Under the pieces are notes generated by a model that had not been told where the DNA came from, ran no database searches, and worked only from the letters and a program-made list of their open reading frames with translations. Positions 1 to 6,175 of a stretch of 7,020 nt of DNA are shown here, in pieces. The position numbers and the translations under genes were made by a program. The stretch spans positions 161,461-168,480 of the forward strand of contig DCZO01000001.1 in assembly GCA_002331335.1 (NCBI GenBank), read 5' to 3'. The first letter of the stretch is position 1, and each line of letters begins with the position of its first letter. The stretch is from Nitrospira sp. UBA2082. GTDB taxonomy: Bacteria > Nitrospirota > Nitrospiria > Nitrospirales > Nitrospiraceae.

Positions 1-629
1 TGTATGTGCTCATGGATGCCACGAGTTTGCCAGGGCCCGGCGACCTGGCTGCTGTCGCATACGTCAAGGACGCGATGGCCAAACGATCTCGACCGGCCAT
101 TTTGGTTGTCACGAAAGTCGATCTGGTCAACAAACTCAAATTGCTCCCGGTGCTTGAAAGCTATGCCAGGCTATTCGATTGGGCGGCGATCGTGCCGGTT
201 TCTTCACAGACTGGAGACAATATTGATCGGCTGCTCGCCGTAACGATCCCGCATTTGTCAGAGGGTGAAGGGGCCTATGGCGATGATGTGGTGACTGATC
301 AAACGATGCGGACCCTGGCCGGAGAAATCATTCGCGAGAAAATCTTGCAGGCGACCGAGCAAGAGGTGCCGTACTCCGTGGCGGTGGAGATCGAGCAGTT
401 CAAGGAGGAAGGCAGACTCGCTCGTATTCATGCCTCGATTCTCGTGGAGCGTGAAACCCAGAAGGGCATTCTGATCGGCAAACAGGGAGAACGGTTGAAA
501 GCGATCAGCACACAGGCGCGGCAGGATATGGAACGGTTGTTCGGCATGAAAGTGTTTCTTGAAGTATGGGTCAAGGTGAAAGAGTCCTGGCGGGAAGATG
601 AGCAGTTGCTGGTTGAACTCGGATATTAG
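1..629 (+). CDS. era: GTPase Era, 3' part (5' end outside window)
   Basis: Era is a GTPase that binds the 3' end of 16S rRNA and helps mature the 30S subunit. The reading frame is open from base 3, and roughly the first third of the protein (P-loop and switch regions, G1-G3) lies before the window. Numbering from the GTG at 6: the strand leading into VLMDATS fits the stretch after G3; the G4 motif is TKVD (36-39), where Era usually has NKxD; the G5-type loop is VSSQTGDNI (65-73). The C-terminal KH domain follows, with PYSVAVEIEQF (122-132) and the RNA-binding loop GILIGKQGERLKAIS (154-168). The end LLVELGY is typical of Era. The TAG stop lies 6-9 bases before mgtE, so the two are very likely co-transcribed. 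Identification is firm from the KH domain and its spacing to the G5 loop. The GTG at 6 is not the real start. Confidence 0.95.
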   Translation, partial: YVLMDATSLPGPGDLAAVAYVKDAMAKRSRPAILVVTKVDLVNKLKLLPVLESYARLFDWAAIVPVSSQTGDNIDRLLAVTIPHLSEGEGAYGDDVVTDQTMRTLAGEIIREKILQATEQEVPYSVAVEIEQFKEEGRLARIHASILVERETQKGILIGKQGERLKAISTQARQDMERLFGMKVFLEVWVKVKESWREDEQLLVELGY

Positions 630-635
630 AGGGGT

Positions 636-2099
636 GTGATGCAACCGACAGAACGGCCGGTTGAAACTCGGCCCTCGGATCTACGCCCCCGTGTGCCTGA
701 GCGGGATACGCTGCGTGATGCGTTGCGCGATCAGGCGGAGCGTGGGCAGACCAAGTCCGATATTGTGCTCCAATCCGTTCAGCGATTATTGCGGCGCGGA
801 GCCATCACCAATCTCTCGAAGATGCTGGGACGTATGCACCCGGCGGATATCGCCAAGGCTGTCAATCACCTGTCGTCTCCAAAGGAAAAACGGGAAGTCT
901 TCGAATTGGTCAGGGGCGAGAACAAGCGCGGACAGGTGTTGAGTGAACTCGATGGCGAAAGTATTCAGGAAGTGCTGGCCGATCTATTGCACTCGGATGT
1001 GGCCTGGCTGCTGAAGGATCTCGGTCCCGACGATGTGGCCTATATTCTCGGATTTCTTCCGGAGGATCGCGGGAAGGAAATCCTCGCCTTGATGAAGGCG
1101 GAGGATTCGACCGAAGTCGCCGGGATCCTCAAATACGCCAAGGATACCGCCGGTGGCATCATGACGACGGAGTTCTTTTCTCTGTCGGAGGACGCGACCG
1201 CCCAGGAGGCGATCCGCCGGCTTCAGCAGGCCACCGACGCGGAAATGGTCTTCTACATCTATGTTACGGACAAAGACGACCATCTGGTCGGCGTGTTGTC
1301 GCTGCGTCAGCTTCTGACGGTGCCGCCTGCGACGCCGTTAAAGAACATCATGACGCGCGACGTGATGAGTGTGTCGGTTGATATGGATCAGGAGGAAGTC
1401 GCGCGCCAGGTGGCCAGTTACAACTTGCTTGCGATTCCGGTGGTTGAGAAGGACGGCACCTTGGCAGGAATTATCACCGTTGATGACGTGGTCGACGTCA
1501 TCCGTGAGGAAGCGACGGAGGACATGCTCAAGATGGCCGGCGCCATTGAAGAAGAGCCGACGTCAAAATCCTCGAGTTTGGGGTCGGCTAAACTGCGGCT
1601 GCCCTGGCTTTTCACGAATCTCGTCGGCAGCCTGTTGTCAGGTGCGATCCTGTGGTACTTCCGCTATACCCTTCAAGAGGTTGTCGCGATTGTCAGTTTC
1701 ATTCCAGTCATTGCCGCGATGGGGGGCAACGTGGGCCTACAGTCTTCGACGTTGATCATTCGAGGACTGGCCACCGGCCTTATCGAGTTGACTGACGTCT
1801 GGACGGTGTTTTTCCGCGAGGTCAAGATCGGTCTTCTCATGGGGCTTGCCTGCGGATTCATGTTGACTGTGGTCGGGTGGGGGTTGGGCCAGGGATTCTT
1901 GGGAGTTGTCGTGGGGGCCTCGTTGGTGATTGCGTTTCTCGTGTCTACGAGCATGGCCACCATCATGCCTATTGTACTGAAGCGGATGGGCGTGGATCCG
2001 GCCGTCGCAGCCGGTCCATTCGTGACAACGGCGAACGACATCACCGGCATTACCATCTACCTCACTCTGGCGACACTCTTTCTGGACTATCTTCGGTGA
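636..2099 (+). CDS. mgtE: Magnesium channel/transporter MgtE
   Basis: MgtE is an inner-membrane, Mg2+-gated Mg2+ channel that works as a dimer. The 487-residue length is normal. Domains in order: a charged N-terminal tail (1-45); the helical MgtE_N domain (about 46-165, with GRMHPADIAKAVNHL and LGFLPEDRGKEIL); two CBS domains (about 172-230 with GGIMTTEFFSL, and 235-292 with IMTRDVMSVSVDM and LAIPVV); a linker or plug helix (about 293-320); and five predicted membrane helices (about 322-485). Family signatures are the pore motif IPVIAAMGGNVGLQSS (356-371) and TTANDITGITIY (464-475), whose Asp468 probably corresponds to the selectivity Asp of the last helix. The acidic CBS and N domains are the family's Mg2+ sensor, so gating is probably set by cytosolic Mg2+. 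The frame opens with GTG at 636 followed directly by ATG at 639; AGAGGGG (628-634) serves either, and the ATG is the likelier start. Its place between era and recO is unusual. Confidence 0.95.
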   Translation: MMQPTERPVETRPSDLRPRVPERDTLRDALRDQAERGQTKSDIVLQSVQRLLRRGAITNLSKMLGRMHPADIAKAVNHLSSPKEKREVFELVRGENKRGQVLSELDGESIQEVLADLLHSDVAWLLKDLGPDDVAYILGFLPEDRGKEILALMKAEDSTEVAGILKYAKDTAGGIMTTEFFSLSEDATAQEAIRRLQQATDAEMVFYIYVTDKDDHLVGVLSLRQLLTVPPATPLKNIMTRDVMSVSVDMDQEEVARQVASYNLLAIPVVEKDGTLAGIITVDDVVDVIREEATEDMLKMAGAIEEEPTSKSSSLGSAKLRLPWLFTNLVGSLLSGAILWYFRYTLQEVVAIVSFIPVIAAMGGNVGLQSSTLIIRGLATGLIELTDVWTVFFREVKIGLLMGLACGFMLTVVGWGLGQGFLGVVVGASLVIAFLVSTSMATIMPIVLKRMGVDPAVAAGPFVTTANDITGITIYLTLATLFLDYLR

Positions 2100-2115
2100 T
2101 GTGTGTTGACCTGAA

Positions 2116-2128
2116 CGGGCGATGCCCG
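2116..2128 (+). other. Small hairpin in the mgtE-recO spacer
   Basis: The arms CGGGC (2116-2120) and GCCCG (2124-2128) pair perfectly around a GAT loop, 17 bases after the mgtE stop. A run of T residues does not follow, so this is not a convincing intrinsic terminator. It could slow polymerase or protect the 3' end of the mgtE message, or mean nothing. The rest of the 57-base spacer has no clear promoter. Confidence 0.3.
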
Positions 2129-2156
2129 ATTCCTATTTCATGAGCACTGGTACATC

Positions 2157-2951
2157 ATGCCGCTTGTAAAAGCGACGGCCATCATTTTACAGAGCCGCAG
2201 GTGGGGTGATGCCGACCGGATCGTGACGTGTTATGCGAAGACGCTGGGAAAGATTCGCGGAGTCGCCCGCGGCGCCCGCCGTCAGAAAAGCCGGTTTGGC
2301 GCGGCGCTCGAACCGTTTACGGTATGCCGCCTCGATTTATTTGAAAAAACGGGCGACTCGCTGTTCCGGATTTCACATGTCGATGTGGTGTCGTCGTGCC
2401 ACTCGTTACGAGAGGACCTCGGCTTAATGGCGGCAGCGGCGCGGATGGTCAATGTCGTGGCTGCGGTGACTCCTGATGGAGATCCGGATCCGGTGCTATT
2501 CGAGACGCTTGAACAGGGCCTGGCGTCGCTTTGTCAGAGCGAAGATCCGGCGTGCACGGCTCTGCTGTTTCAAATCAGACTCTTAGGGCTCACCGGATTC
2601 CGCCCGCAAACGGATCATTGCGCGGCATGCGGGAAGACACGTATGGCCGGTGCGCCCCAATTTTCACCTCTTGCCGGCGGGCTTGTATGCATACCGTGCG
2701 CCGCCCGGCAGCATACCCGCTGCGTGGCCCTTTCGCAGGGAAGCCTTGCATTTCTCCAGCAAGCCATTCGGTTGGCTCCTCACCTTGTGACGAGACTTCG
2801 GGCAGCCGGCCAGGTGCGGGAGGAAGTCGAAGCGGCGATCGAGCGCTATGTCACCGTGGTCTCCGGCAGACGATTGCCGCCGGCAGATTTTTTATCGCGC
2901 GCGCCTCAGCGTGTGCAGGAGGCGGTGTCATCTGTGAGGGGAAGGCTATGA
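2157..2951 (+). CDS. recO: DNA repair/recombination mediator RecO
   Basis: RecO works with RecR (and RecF) to load RecA onto SSB-coated single-stranded DNA and can anneal strands; it is cytoplasmic. The 264 residues are near the usual 240-270. The N-terminal OB fold is clear: VKATAIILQSRRWGDADRIVTCYAKTLGKIRGVARGARR (4-42) is the classic RecO opening, followed by the basic RFGAALEPFTVCRLDLFEK strand segment. The helical C-terminal domain carries a complete four-Cys zinc site, C155-x2-C158 and C178-x2-C181, which some RecO proteins lack. The ATG at 2157 fits the start of the OB fold; the sequence before it has only a weak ribosome-binding match. The stop overlaps the next start as ATGA, implying translational coupling to the DUF971 gene. 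era-recO neighbourhood is common in bacteria; here mgtE lies between them. Confidence 0.93.
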   Translation: MPLVKATAIILQSRRWGDADRIVTCYAKTLGKIRGVARGARRQKSRFGAALEPFTVCRLDLFEKTGDSLFRISHVDVVSSCHSLREDLGLMAAAARMVNVVAAVTPDGDPDPVLFETLEQGLASLCQSEDPACTALLFQIRLLGLTGFRPQTDHCAACGKTRMAGAPQFSPLAGGLVCIPCAARQHTRCVALSQGSLAFLQQAIRLAPHLVTRLRAAGQVREEVEAAIERYVTVVSGRRLPPADFLSRAPQRVQEAVSSVRGRL

Positions 2952-3304
2952 CACAGGGCGCGCTTGAACCGCGCGATATGGCGTGGCTCGACAAGGGGGT
3001 GTTGAGCATTGAATGGAGCGACGGACACAAGAGCATCTATCCGGTGCGGTATCTTCGCCAGCAATGTCCCTGTGCGGCTTGTGTGGACGAATGGACGGGA
3101 GAACGGCGGTTGAAAGGCGACGATGTTCCCTTGCTCATCATGTTGCAGGACATTCAACCGGTCGGTCGGTATGCGTTGCAATTTACCTGGAGCGACGGCC
3201 ACGATACGGGCATTTATTCTTACACATTATTAAGGAAAATATGTCAATGCGATGTCTGTCAACCGGTCAAGCCTGCCGAGCCGAAGTCCAGAAGACTGAT
3301 GTGA
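2948..3304 (+). CDS. DUF971 (GBBH-like N-terminal domain) protein, two Cys motifs
   Basis: This 118-residue cytoplasmic protein is a stand-alone DUF971 domain, the zinc-binding fold at the N-terminus of gamma-butyrobetaine hydroxylase and also found fused to Mrp/ApbC-type ATPases. Its biochemical role when free is not established. The sequence shows two matching halves: WSDGH (23-27), IY, LR, then C40-x-C42-x2-C45; and WSDGH (81-85), IY, LR, then C99-x-C101-x2-C104. VDEWTGERRL (46-55) after the first Cys set is typical of the family. By analogy with the hydroxylase, C40, C42 and C45 with H85 should bind zinc; the second Cys set is additional. The start is ATG at 2948, inside the recO stop (ATGA), with GAGGGGAAGG (2937-2946) just before it as a strong ribosome binding site. 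The open frame extends far upstream inside recO, but that part has no family similarity. Confidence 0.88.
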   Translation: MTQGALEPRDMAWLDKGVLSIEWSDGHKSIYPVRYLRQQCPCAACVDEWTGERRLKGDDVPLLIMLQDIQPVGRYALQFTWSDGHDTGIYSYTLLRKICQCDVCQPVKPAEPKSRRLM

Positions 3305-3813
3305 TGAAGGACGGAGATATGAGTGACGGTAGATTGCTTCTGACTCATCCATTCCTGGGAGCGCTTCGTATCGCGTGCGCGTGCGGCGTTCTTCTGGTGT
3401 TGGTTGCCCTTGCGAGTTGCAAAAGTATGCCGACATTGGAGCAGCAGGAACGGTTGGTCCAAGAGAACAAGCTCGTGCTAGATCAGGTGACCGTACGGGC
3501 GGTCGTCAATGTCTGGGGGGAACCTGCCCACTATCGCAGTAAGTTTACACAATTTTTTGTCATGTCGGATCTCAGTATGATTCCCAGTTCTCGCGTGCCT
3601 GCAGGCGAGACGCCCAAAGGGTGGAATGCGGGAGTCTATGCCGGGGAGGGCGTCTACTTCGCATATCCCGATCGTGGATGGTTGTTAGTCTTTCACGACG
3701 ATCGGCTTGTCTATAAGGAAGAACTCAAGGCAGAAGGCATGCGCACCCTCTTGAACACATGGGCGTATGAGGATCGATTCAAAACACGGTTGGACGGCGC
3801 ATCGGCACCATAA
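3304..3813 (+). CDS. Predicted lipoprotein, possibly BamE/SmpA-like fold
   Basis: I cannot name this protein. Counted from the ATG at 3304 it has 169 residues. The N-terminus is a lipoprotein signal: a short polar stretch with Arg, a hydrophobic run (GVLLVLVALAS, 28-38) and lipobox L-A-S-C with Cys39, so it should be lipid-anchored in the envelope. No Asp follows the Cys, so outer-membrane sorting is plausible. After a charged helix (TLEQQERLVQENKLVLDQ) comes VRAVVNVWGEPAHYRSKFTQFF, and near the end GWLLVFHDDRLVYKEEL. This order (VxxxxGxP, then aromatic strands, then a strand ending in a hydrophilic turn) resembles BamE/SmpA-like lipoproteins, but that is inference. Two starts are possible: ATG 3304, sharing a base with the DUF971 stop (TGATG), or ATG 3319, with AAGGACGGAG just before it; the second has the better ribosome binding site. 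It is probably the last gene of the block. Confidence 0.75.
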   Translation: MKDGDMSDGRLLLTHPFLGALRIACACGVLLVLVALASCKSMPTLEQQERLVQENKLVLDQVTVRAVVNVWGEPAHYRSKFTQFFVMSDLSMIPSSRVPAGETPKGWNAGVYAGEGVYFAYPDRGWLLVFHDDRLVYKEELKAEGMRTLLNTWAYEDRFKTRLDGASAP

Positions 3814-3839
3814 CTCCCGAACTTTAGGCACTGCTTTGG

Positions 3840-3874
3840 TTCCGAGTTTCGGGTTTCTCGTTTCGGGTTGGAAG
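3840..3874 (+). repeat. Degenerate 7-base repeat array, TTTCGGG type
   Basis: Five heptamers in constant phase (3840, 3847, 3854, 3861, 3868). Units at 3847 and 3861 are both TTTCGGG; the unit between is TTTCTCG; the outer units are diverged (TTCCGAG and TTGGAAG). It lies in the spacer between the lipoprotein gene and glgA. Confidence 0.6.
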
Positions 3875-3891
3875 CGGATGCTCGTATATAG

Positions 3892-3947
3892 CTTGAAACG
3901 TGCATCTTGAACCCTGCCACTCGCAACACGCAACTCGAAACCCAGAA
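3892..3947 (-). repeat. Degenerate 7-base repeat array, CTCGAAA type, inverted to the previous one
   Basis: Eight heptamers in constant phase from 3892 to 3947. Seven begin C-T, C-C or C-A and most end in AA or GAA; examples are CTTGAAA (3892), CTTGAAC (3906), CTCGCAA (3920) and CTCGAAA (3934). The consensus is close to the reverse complement of the TTTCGGG array 17 bases upstream. CAACTCGAAAC (3931-3941) matches the reverse complement of 3860-3870 at 10 of 11 positions, and the eleventh would be a G-U pair in RNA. Apart from these arrays, the 163-base spacer holds only a TATATA (3885-3890) between them and no strong promoter. Confidence 0.6.
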
Positions 3948-3976
3948 CTCATGACCGAGATACGAACGATAACTTC

Positions 3977-5506
3977 ATGCCTGCAATTTCTCCTGCAAAG
4001 CCTCTGAATATTGTGATGGCAGCCTCTGAGGCTGTGCCCTATGCCAAGACGGGCGGACTGGCTGATGTCGCCGGTGCATTACCCGTGGAATTGGCCAAAC
4101 TGGGCCATCGGGTAACTCTTGTGTTGCCAGGTTATCAGGGGCTTTGGCTTGGCCATCAATTTCGCCAGATATCCAAACGATTTTCTATTTCGATCGGAGG
4201 GAAGCCGGTAGAGGCTTCCTTGGAGGAAGAACGTGTATCCGTTGCAGGGGCCTGTTATCCGCTGAGAGTTCTGGCGGTTCGATGCGATTCATTTTTTGAC
4301 CGTCCCGGGCTGTATCAAGACCGCAACGGGGACTATCCGGACAACCTTGATCGCTTTGTCTTATTTTCCAGGGCGATTATTGAGGCGGTCGATATTCTTG
4401 GCGCGAGACCGGATGAAGTCGTGGACATCCTCCACCTTCATGATTGGCAAACTGCGTTATGTTCCGTATACCTGAACGCAATGGCTCAGGCGCGTAGAAG
4501 GGGACATCTCAAAACCCTGTTGACCATACACAACATCGGGTACCAGGGCATCTTTCCTGGTGCGCAATTCTCCAGAACAGGGCTTGATCCCAGTGTCTTC
4601 ACACCGAATGCGCTTGAGTTTTACGGATCGGTCAATTGTTTGAAAGGAGGCATTATTTTCTCGGATGGCGTGTCAACGGTCAGCGAAACATATGCGAAAG
4701 AAATTATGACGGCGGAGTTTGGCTGTGGACTTGAAGGGGTACTTGCCAGCCGCCCTGATGCAGTGCAGGGTATTACCAACGGGATTGATAGTATCGTCTG
4801 GAACCCAGAAACCGATCCAAATTTGCCTGCACACTACGGAGTCGGGGATTTGTCTGGGAAACGGGTGTGCAAACAAGCTGTTCAGCGCGAACTGGGGTTA
4901 CCAAATCGCGATGTACCACTGCTGGCCGTGATCGGACGTCTTACTCCGCAAAAGGGTTTCGATCTGTTCCTGGAAGTTATTTCCGAGTTGGCAGCGCTGG
5001 ATATTCAGATCGCAGTTCTGGGGACCGGCGATCAGCAGCTGGAGCAAGAATTTCTCCTGGCAAAGTCGCGATATCCGAACCAGGTTGGAGTCGCCATCGG
5101 TTTTAGTGAGGGACTCGCGCACCGTATTGAAGCGGGGGCAGATATGCTGGTGATGCCCTCGCGATACGAACCGTGCGGGTTGAGCCAACTCTACAGTCTT
5201 CGATACGGAACAGTGCCGATCGTGCGTCGGACTGGCGGATTGGCTGATACGGTCGTTCCGTTCAAGCCGATCACCGCCCAAGCCGGTGTTGCGACAGGCT
5301 TCCATTTTATTGACCCTTCGCATGAGGCGCTGCTCACCACGCTCTTGCTGGCGATTCAGGTCTATCGGGAACGTGAGCAATGGGGGAGACTGATTCAAAC
5401 AGGGATGAACACCGACGTATCCTGGGCACGGGCGACAAAACAATATGTCCGGCTTTACGAAATGCTGTTGAAGGAGAACAAAGAGCGGAGGACTAGCGGG
5501 TATTAG
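3977..5506 (+). CDS. glgA: Glycogen synthase, ADP-glucose type (GT5)
   Basis: GlgA transfers glucose from ADP-glucose to the non-reducing end of an alpha-1,4-glucan, elongating storage glycogen in the cytoplasm. At 509 residues it is slightly longer than the usual 475-490. The N-terminal Rossmann half carries KTGGLADVAGALP (24-36), whose Lys24 contacts ADP-glucose, HLHDWQTAL (153-161) and TIHNIGYQGIF (183-193). The C-terminal half has TNGIDSIVWNP (267-277), GRLTPQKGFDLF (320-331) with R321 and K326 for phosphate binding, and SRYEPCGLSQLYSLRYG (395-411) with the catalytic-type Glu398. All key residues are present. The ATG at 3977 is chosen because the first beta strand (LNIVMAASE) must be kept; ATG 4016 would cut it. 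No Shine-Dalgarno sequence precedes 3977. No other glycogen gene lies in the window. The gene ends convergently with the minus-strand lipoprotein gene, overlapping it by 14 bases. Confidence 0.96.
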   Translation: MPAISPAKPLNIVMAASEAVPYAKTGGLADVAGALPVELAKLGHRVTLVLPGYQGLWLGHQFRQISKRFSISIGGKPVEASLEEERVSVAGACYPLRVLAVRCDSFFDRPGLYQDRNGDYPDNLDRFVLFSRAIIEAVDILGARPDEVVDILHLHDWQTALCSVYLNAMAQARRRGHLKTLLTIHNIGYQGIFPGAQFSRTGLDPSVFTPNALEFYGSVNCLKGGIIFSDGVSTVSETYAKEIMTAEFGCGLEGVLASRPDAVQGITNGIDSIVWNPETDPNLPAHYGVGDLSGKRVCKQAVQRELGLPNRDVPLLAVIGRLTPQKGFDLFLEVISELAALDIQIAVLGTGDQQLEQEFLLAKSRYPNQVGVAIGFSEGLAHRIEAGADMLVMPSRYEPCGLSQLYSLRYGTVPIVRRTGGLADTVVPFKPITAQAGVATGFHFIDPSHEALLTTLLLAIQVYREREQWGRLIQTGMNTDVSWARATKQYVRLYEMLLKENKERRTSGY

Positions 5507-6002
5507 CCGAGACGGCGACCCCTTGTTCGAGTTCAGTGAGGAATCTCTTTGCCTGGCGTATGTAGTAAGGAGATAAGCCTTCACCGAGCGTCAGCACAGA
5601 TGAGAACGCGTCGTGAGCGAATGCAACCCTGCCTTCATGCAACGCAAGCTCACCGGTGTGAATGGAGCAAGCGGCCGTCATGGCCTGAACATCGACGGCT
5701 AGCCGGCTAGGGGGATTGCTTACCAGCCTCTCAAGTTGAGACGGCAATGGAAGCACAAACCCATCTTGGCCTTCGCCGTTGGACTTCAATGCCGCAGCTT
5801 CTGACAAACGGTTCATCCCGGAACTTGCCTGGCCTAGATCCGATGCTGATCTGCACGTGCTGTAGGTTTCCCACAAGGACATGAATTGAGAATTATCAAA
5901 ATCGGTTGGCTTCGAAGCAAGGTTGGCCTGACAACCAACAAGAAGTAACATCCCACCGACCAGTCCGAGTGGCACCCACCGACTCACTGTGATCTTCAGC
6001 AC
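5493..6002 (-). CDS. Predicted lipoprotein of unknown function
   Basis: I do not recognise the family. The 169-residue product begins with a lipoprotein signal: MLKITVSRW, a hydrophobic run (VPLGLVGGMLLL) and lipobox L-V-G-C with Cys24. The following residue is Gln, so outer-membrane sorting is plausible. The mature part has two further cysteines, C50 (TYSTCRS) and C112 (TAACSIH), which could form a disulfide. The C-terminal ELALHEGRVAFAHDAFSSVLTLGEG...YYIRQAKRFLTELEQG (118-161) looks like a helical pair similar to a TPR repeat; this is only a resemblance. The start is GTG at 6002-6000, preceded on the minus strand by GGAGGT with short spacing; a second GTG at residue 6 is less well placed. 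A sigma-54-like promoter lies about 60 bases upstream. Its stop lies inside the glgA 3' end, so neither gene has room for a private terminator there. Confidence 0.8.
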   Translation of the reverse strand: MLKITVSRWVPLGLVGGMLLLVGCQANLASKPTDFDNSQFMSLWETYSTCRSASDLGQASSGMNRLSEAAALKSNGEGQDGFVLPLPSQLERLVSNPPSRLAVDVQAMTAACSIHTGELALHEGRVAFAHDAFSSVLTLGEGLSPYYIRQAKRFLTELEQGVAVSANTR

Positions 6003-6059
6003 GTTACCTCCACAGCAAACTCTATGATCGAACCGTAGTCACGCTTGGGATATGTTCTC

Positions 6060-6076
6060 AGCAATAAATAGGCCAA
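6060..6076 (-). promoter_or_regulatory. Candidate sigma-54 (-24/-12) promoter for the lipoprotein gene
   Basis: Read on the minus strand this is TTGGCCTATTTATTGCT. TGGC (6075-6072) and TTGC (6064-6061) match the two fixed blocks of the RpoN consensus TGGCACG-N4-TTGCW with exact GG-N10-GC spacing; the ACG part is not matched. Transcription would begin about 12 bases past the GC, near 6049, leaving a leader of about 47 bases before the GTG. No comparable -35/-10 pair is seen for this gene. Confidence 0.45.
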
Positions 6077-6144
6077 TGTGTATTGCTTGTAAGTTATTGA
6101 ATAATTAGATGAAGAAAACTTAAATTGAGTCTGTCTTGTGTGAA

Positions 6145-6164
6145 TGAGTACTCACTGTGGAGTA
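6145..6164. promoter_or_regulatory. Palindrome cluster, possible activator site
   Basis: TGAGTACTCA (6145-6154) is a perfect 10-base palindrome, and TACTC (6149-6153) also pairs with GAGTA (6160-6164) across six bases, giving three alternating GAGTA/TACTC half-sites. They lie about 70-90 bases upstream of the -24 element, the usual distance for an enhancer-binding activator of RpoN. No T run follows, so it is not a terminator. Confidence 0.3.
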
Positions 6165-6175
6165 TTTGCAACAGG

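Noticed and set aside
258..644. Minus-strand open frame of 128 codons opposite the Era KH domain
   Set aside because: It is a shadow of the conserved KH region, with no recognisable domain.
1673..2056. Minus-strand open frame of 127 codons opposite mgtE
   Set aside because: It is the complement of the hydrophobic mgtE membrane region in a GC-rich gene; it has no family features or ribosome binding site of its own.
2100..2156. Intrinsic terminator after mgtE
   Set aside because: The five-pair stem at 2116-2128 has no following T run, and recO needs read-through or a promoter that is not visible.
2531..2947. N-terminal extension of the DUF971 frame inside recO
   Set aside because: This part is an out-of-frame reading of recO with no family similarity; the ATG at 2948 has a strong ribosome binding site and an ATGA overlap.
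3862..3890. Possible glgA promoter with TATATA at 3885-3890
   Set aside because: The only -35 candidate at the right distance (TTCGGG) is poor and lies inside the repeat array, so I do not call it a promoter.
3840..3947. CRISPR-like look of the repeats before glgA
   Set aside because: The units are 7 bases long, contiguous and degenerate, without spacers or nearby cas genes.
3951..4007. Eighteen-codon frame starting at ATG 3951 and overlapping the glgA start
   Set aside because: It has no ribosome binding site and no attenuator-like codon run, so it is most likely chance.
4898..5584. Long minus-strand open frame of 228 codons opposite glgA
   Set aside because: It lies almost wholly antisense to an intact, well-conserved glgA, its translation shows no recognisable domain, and it overlaps the end of the lipoprotein gene.
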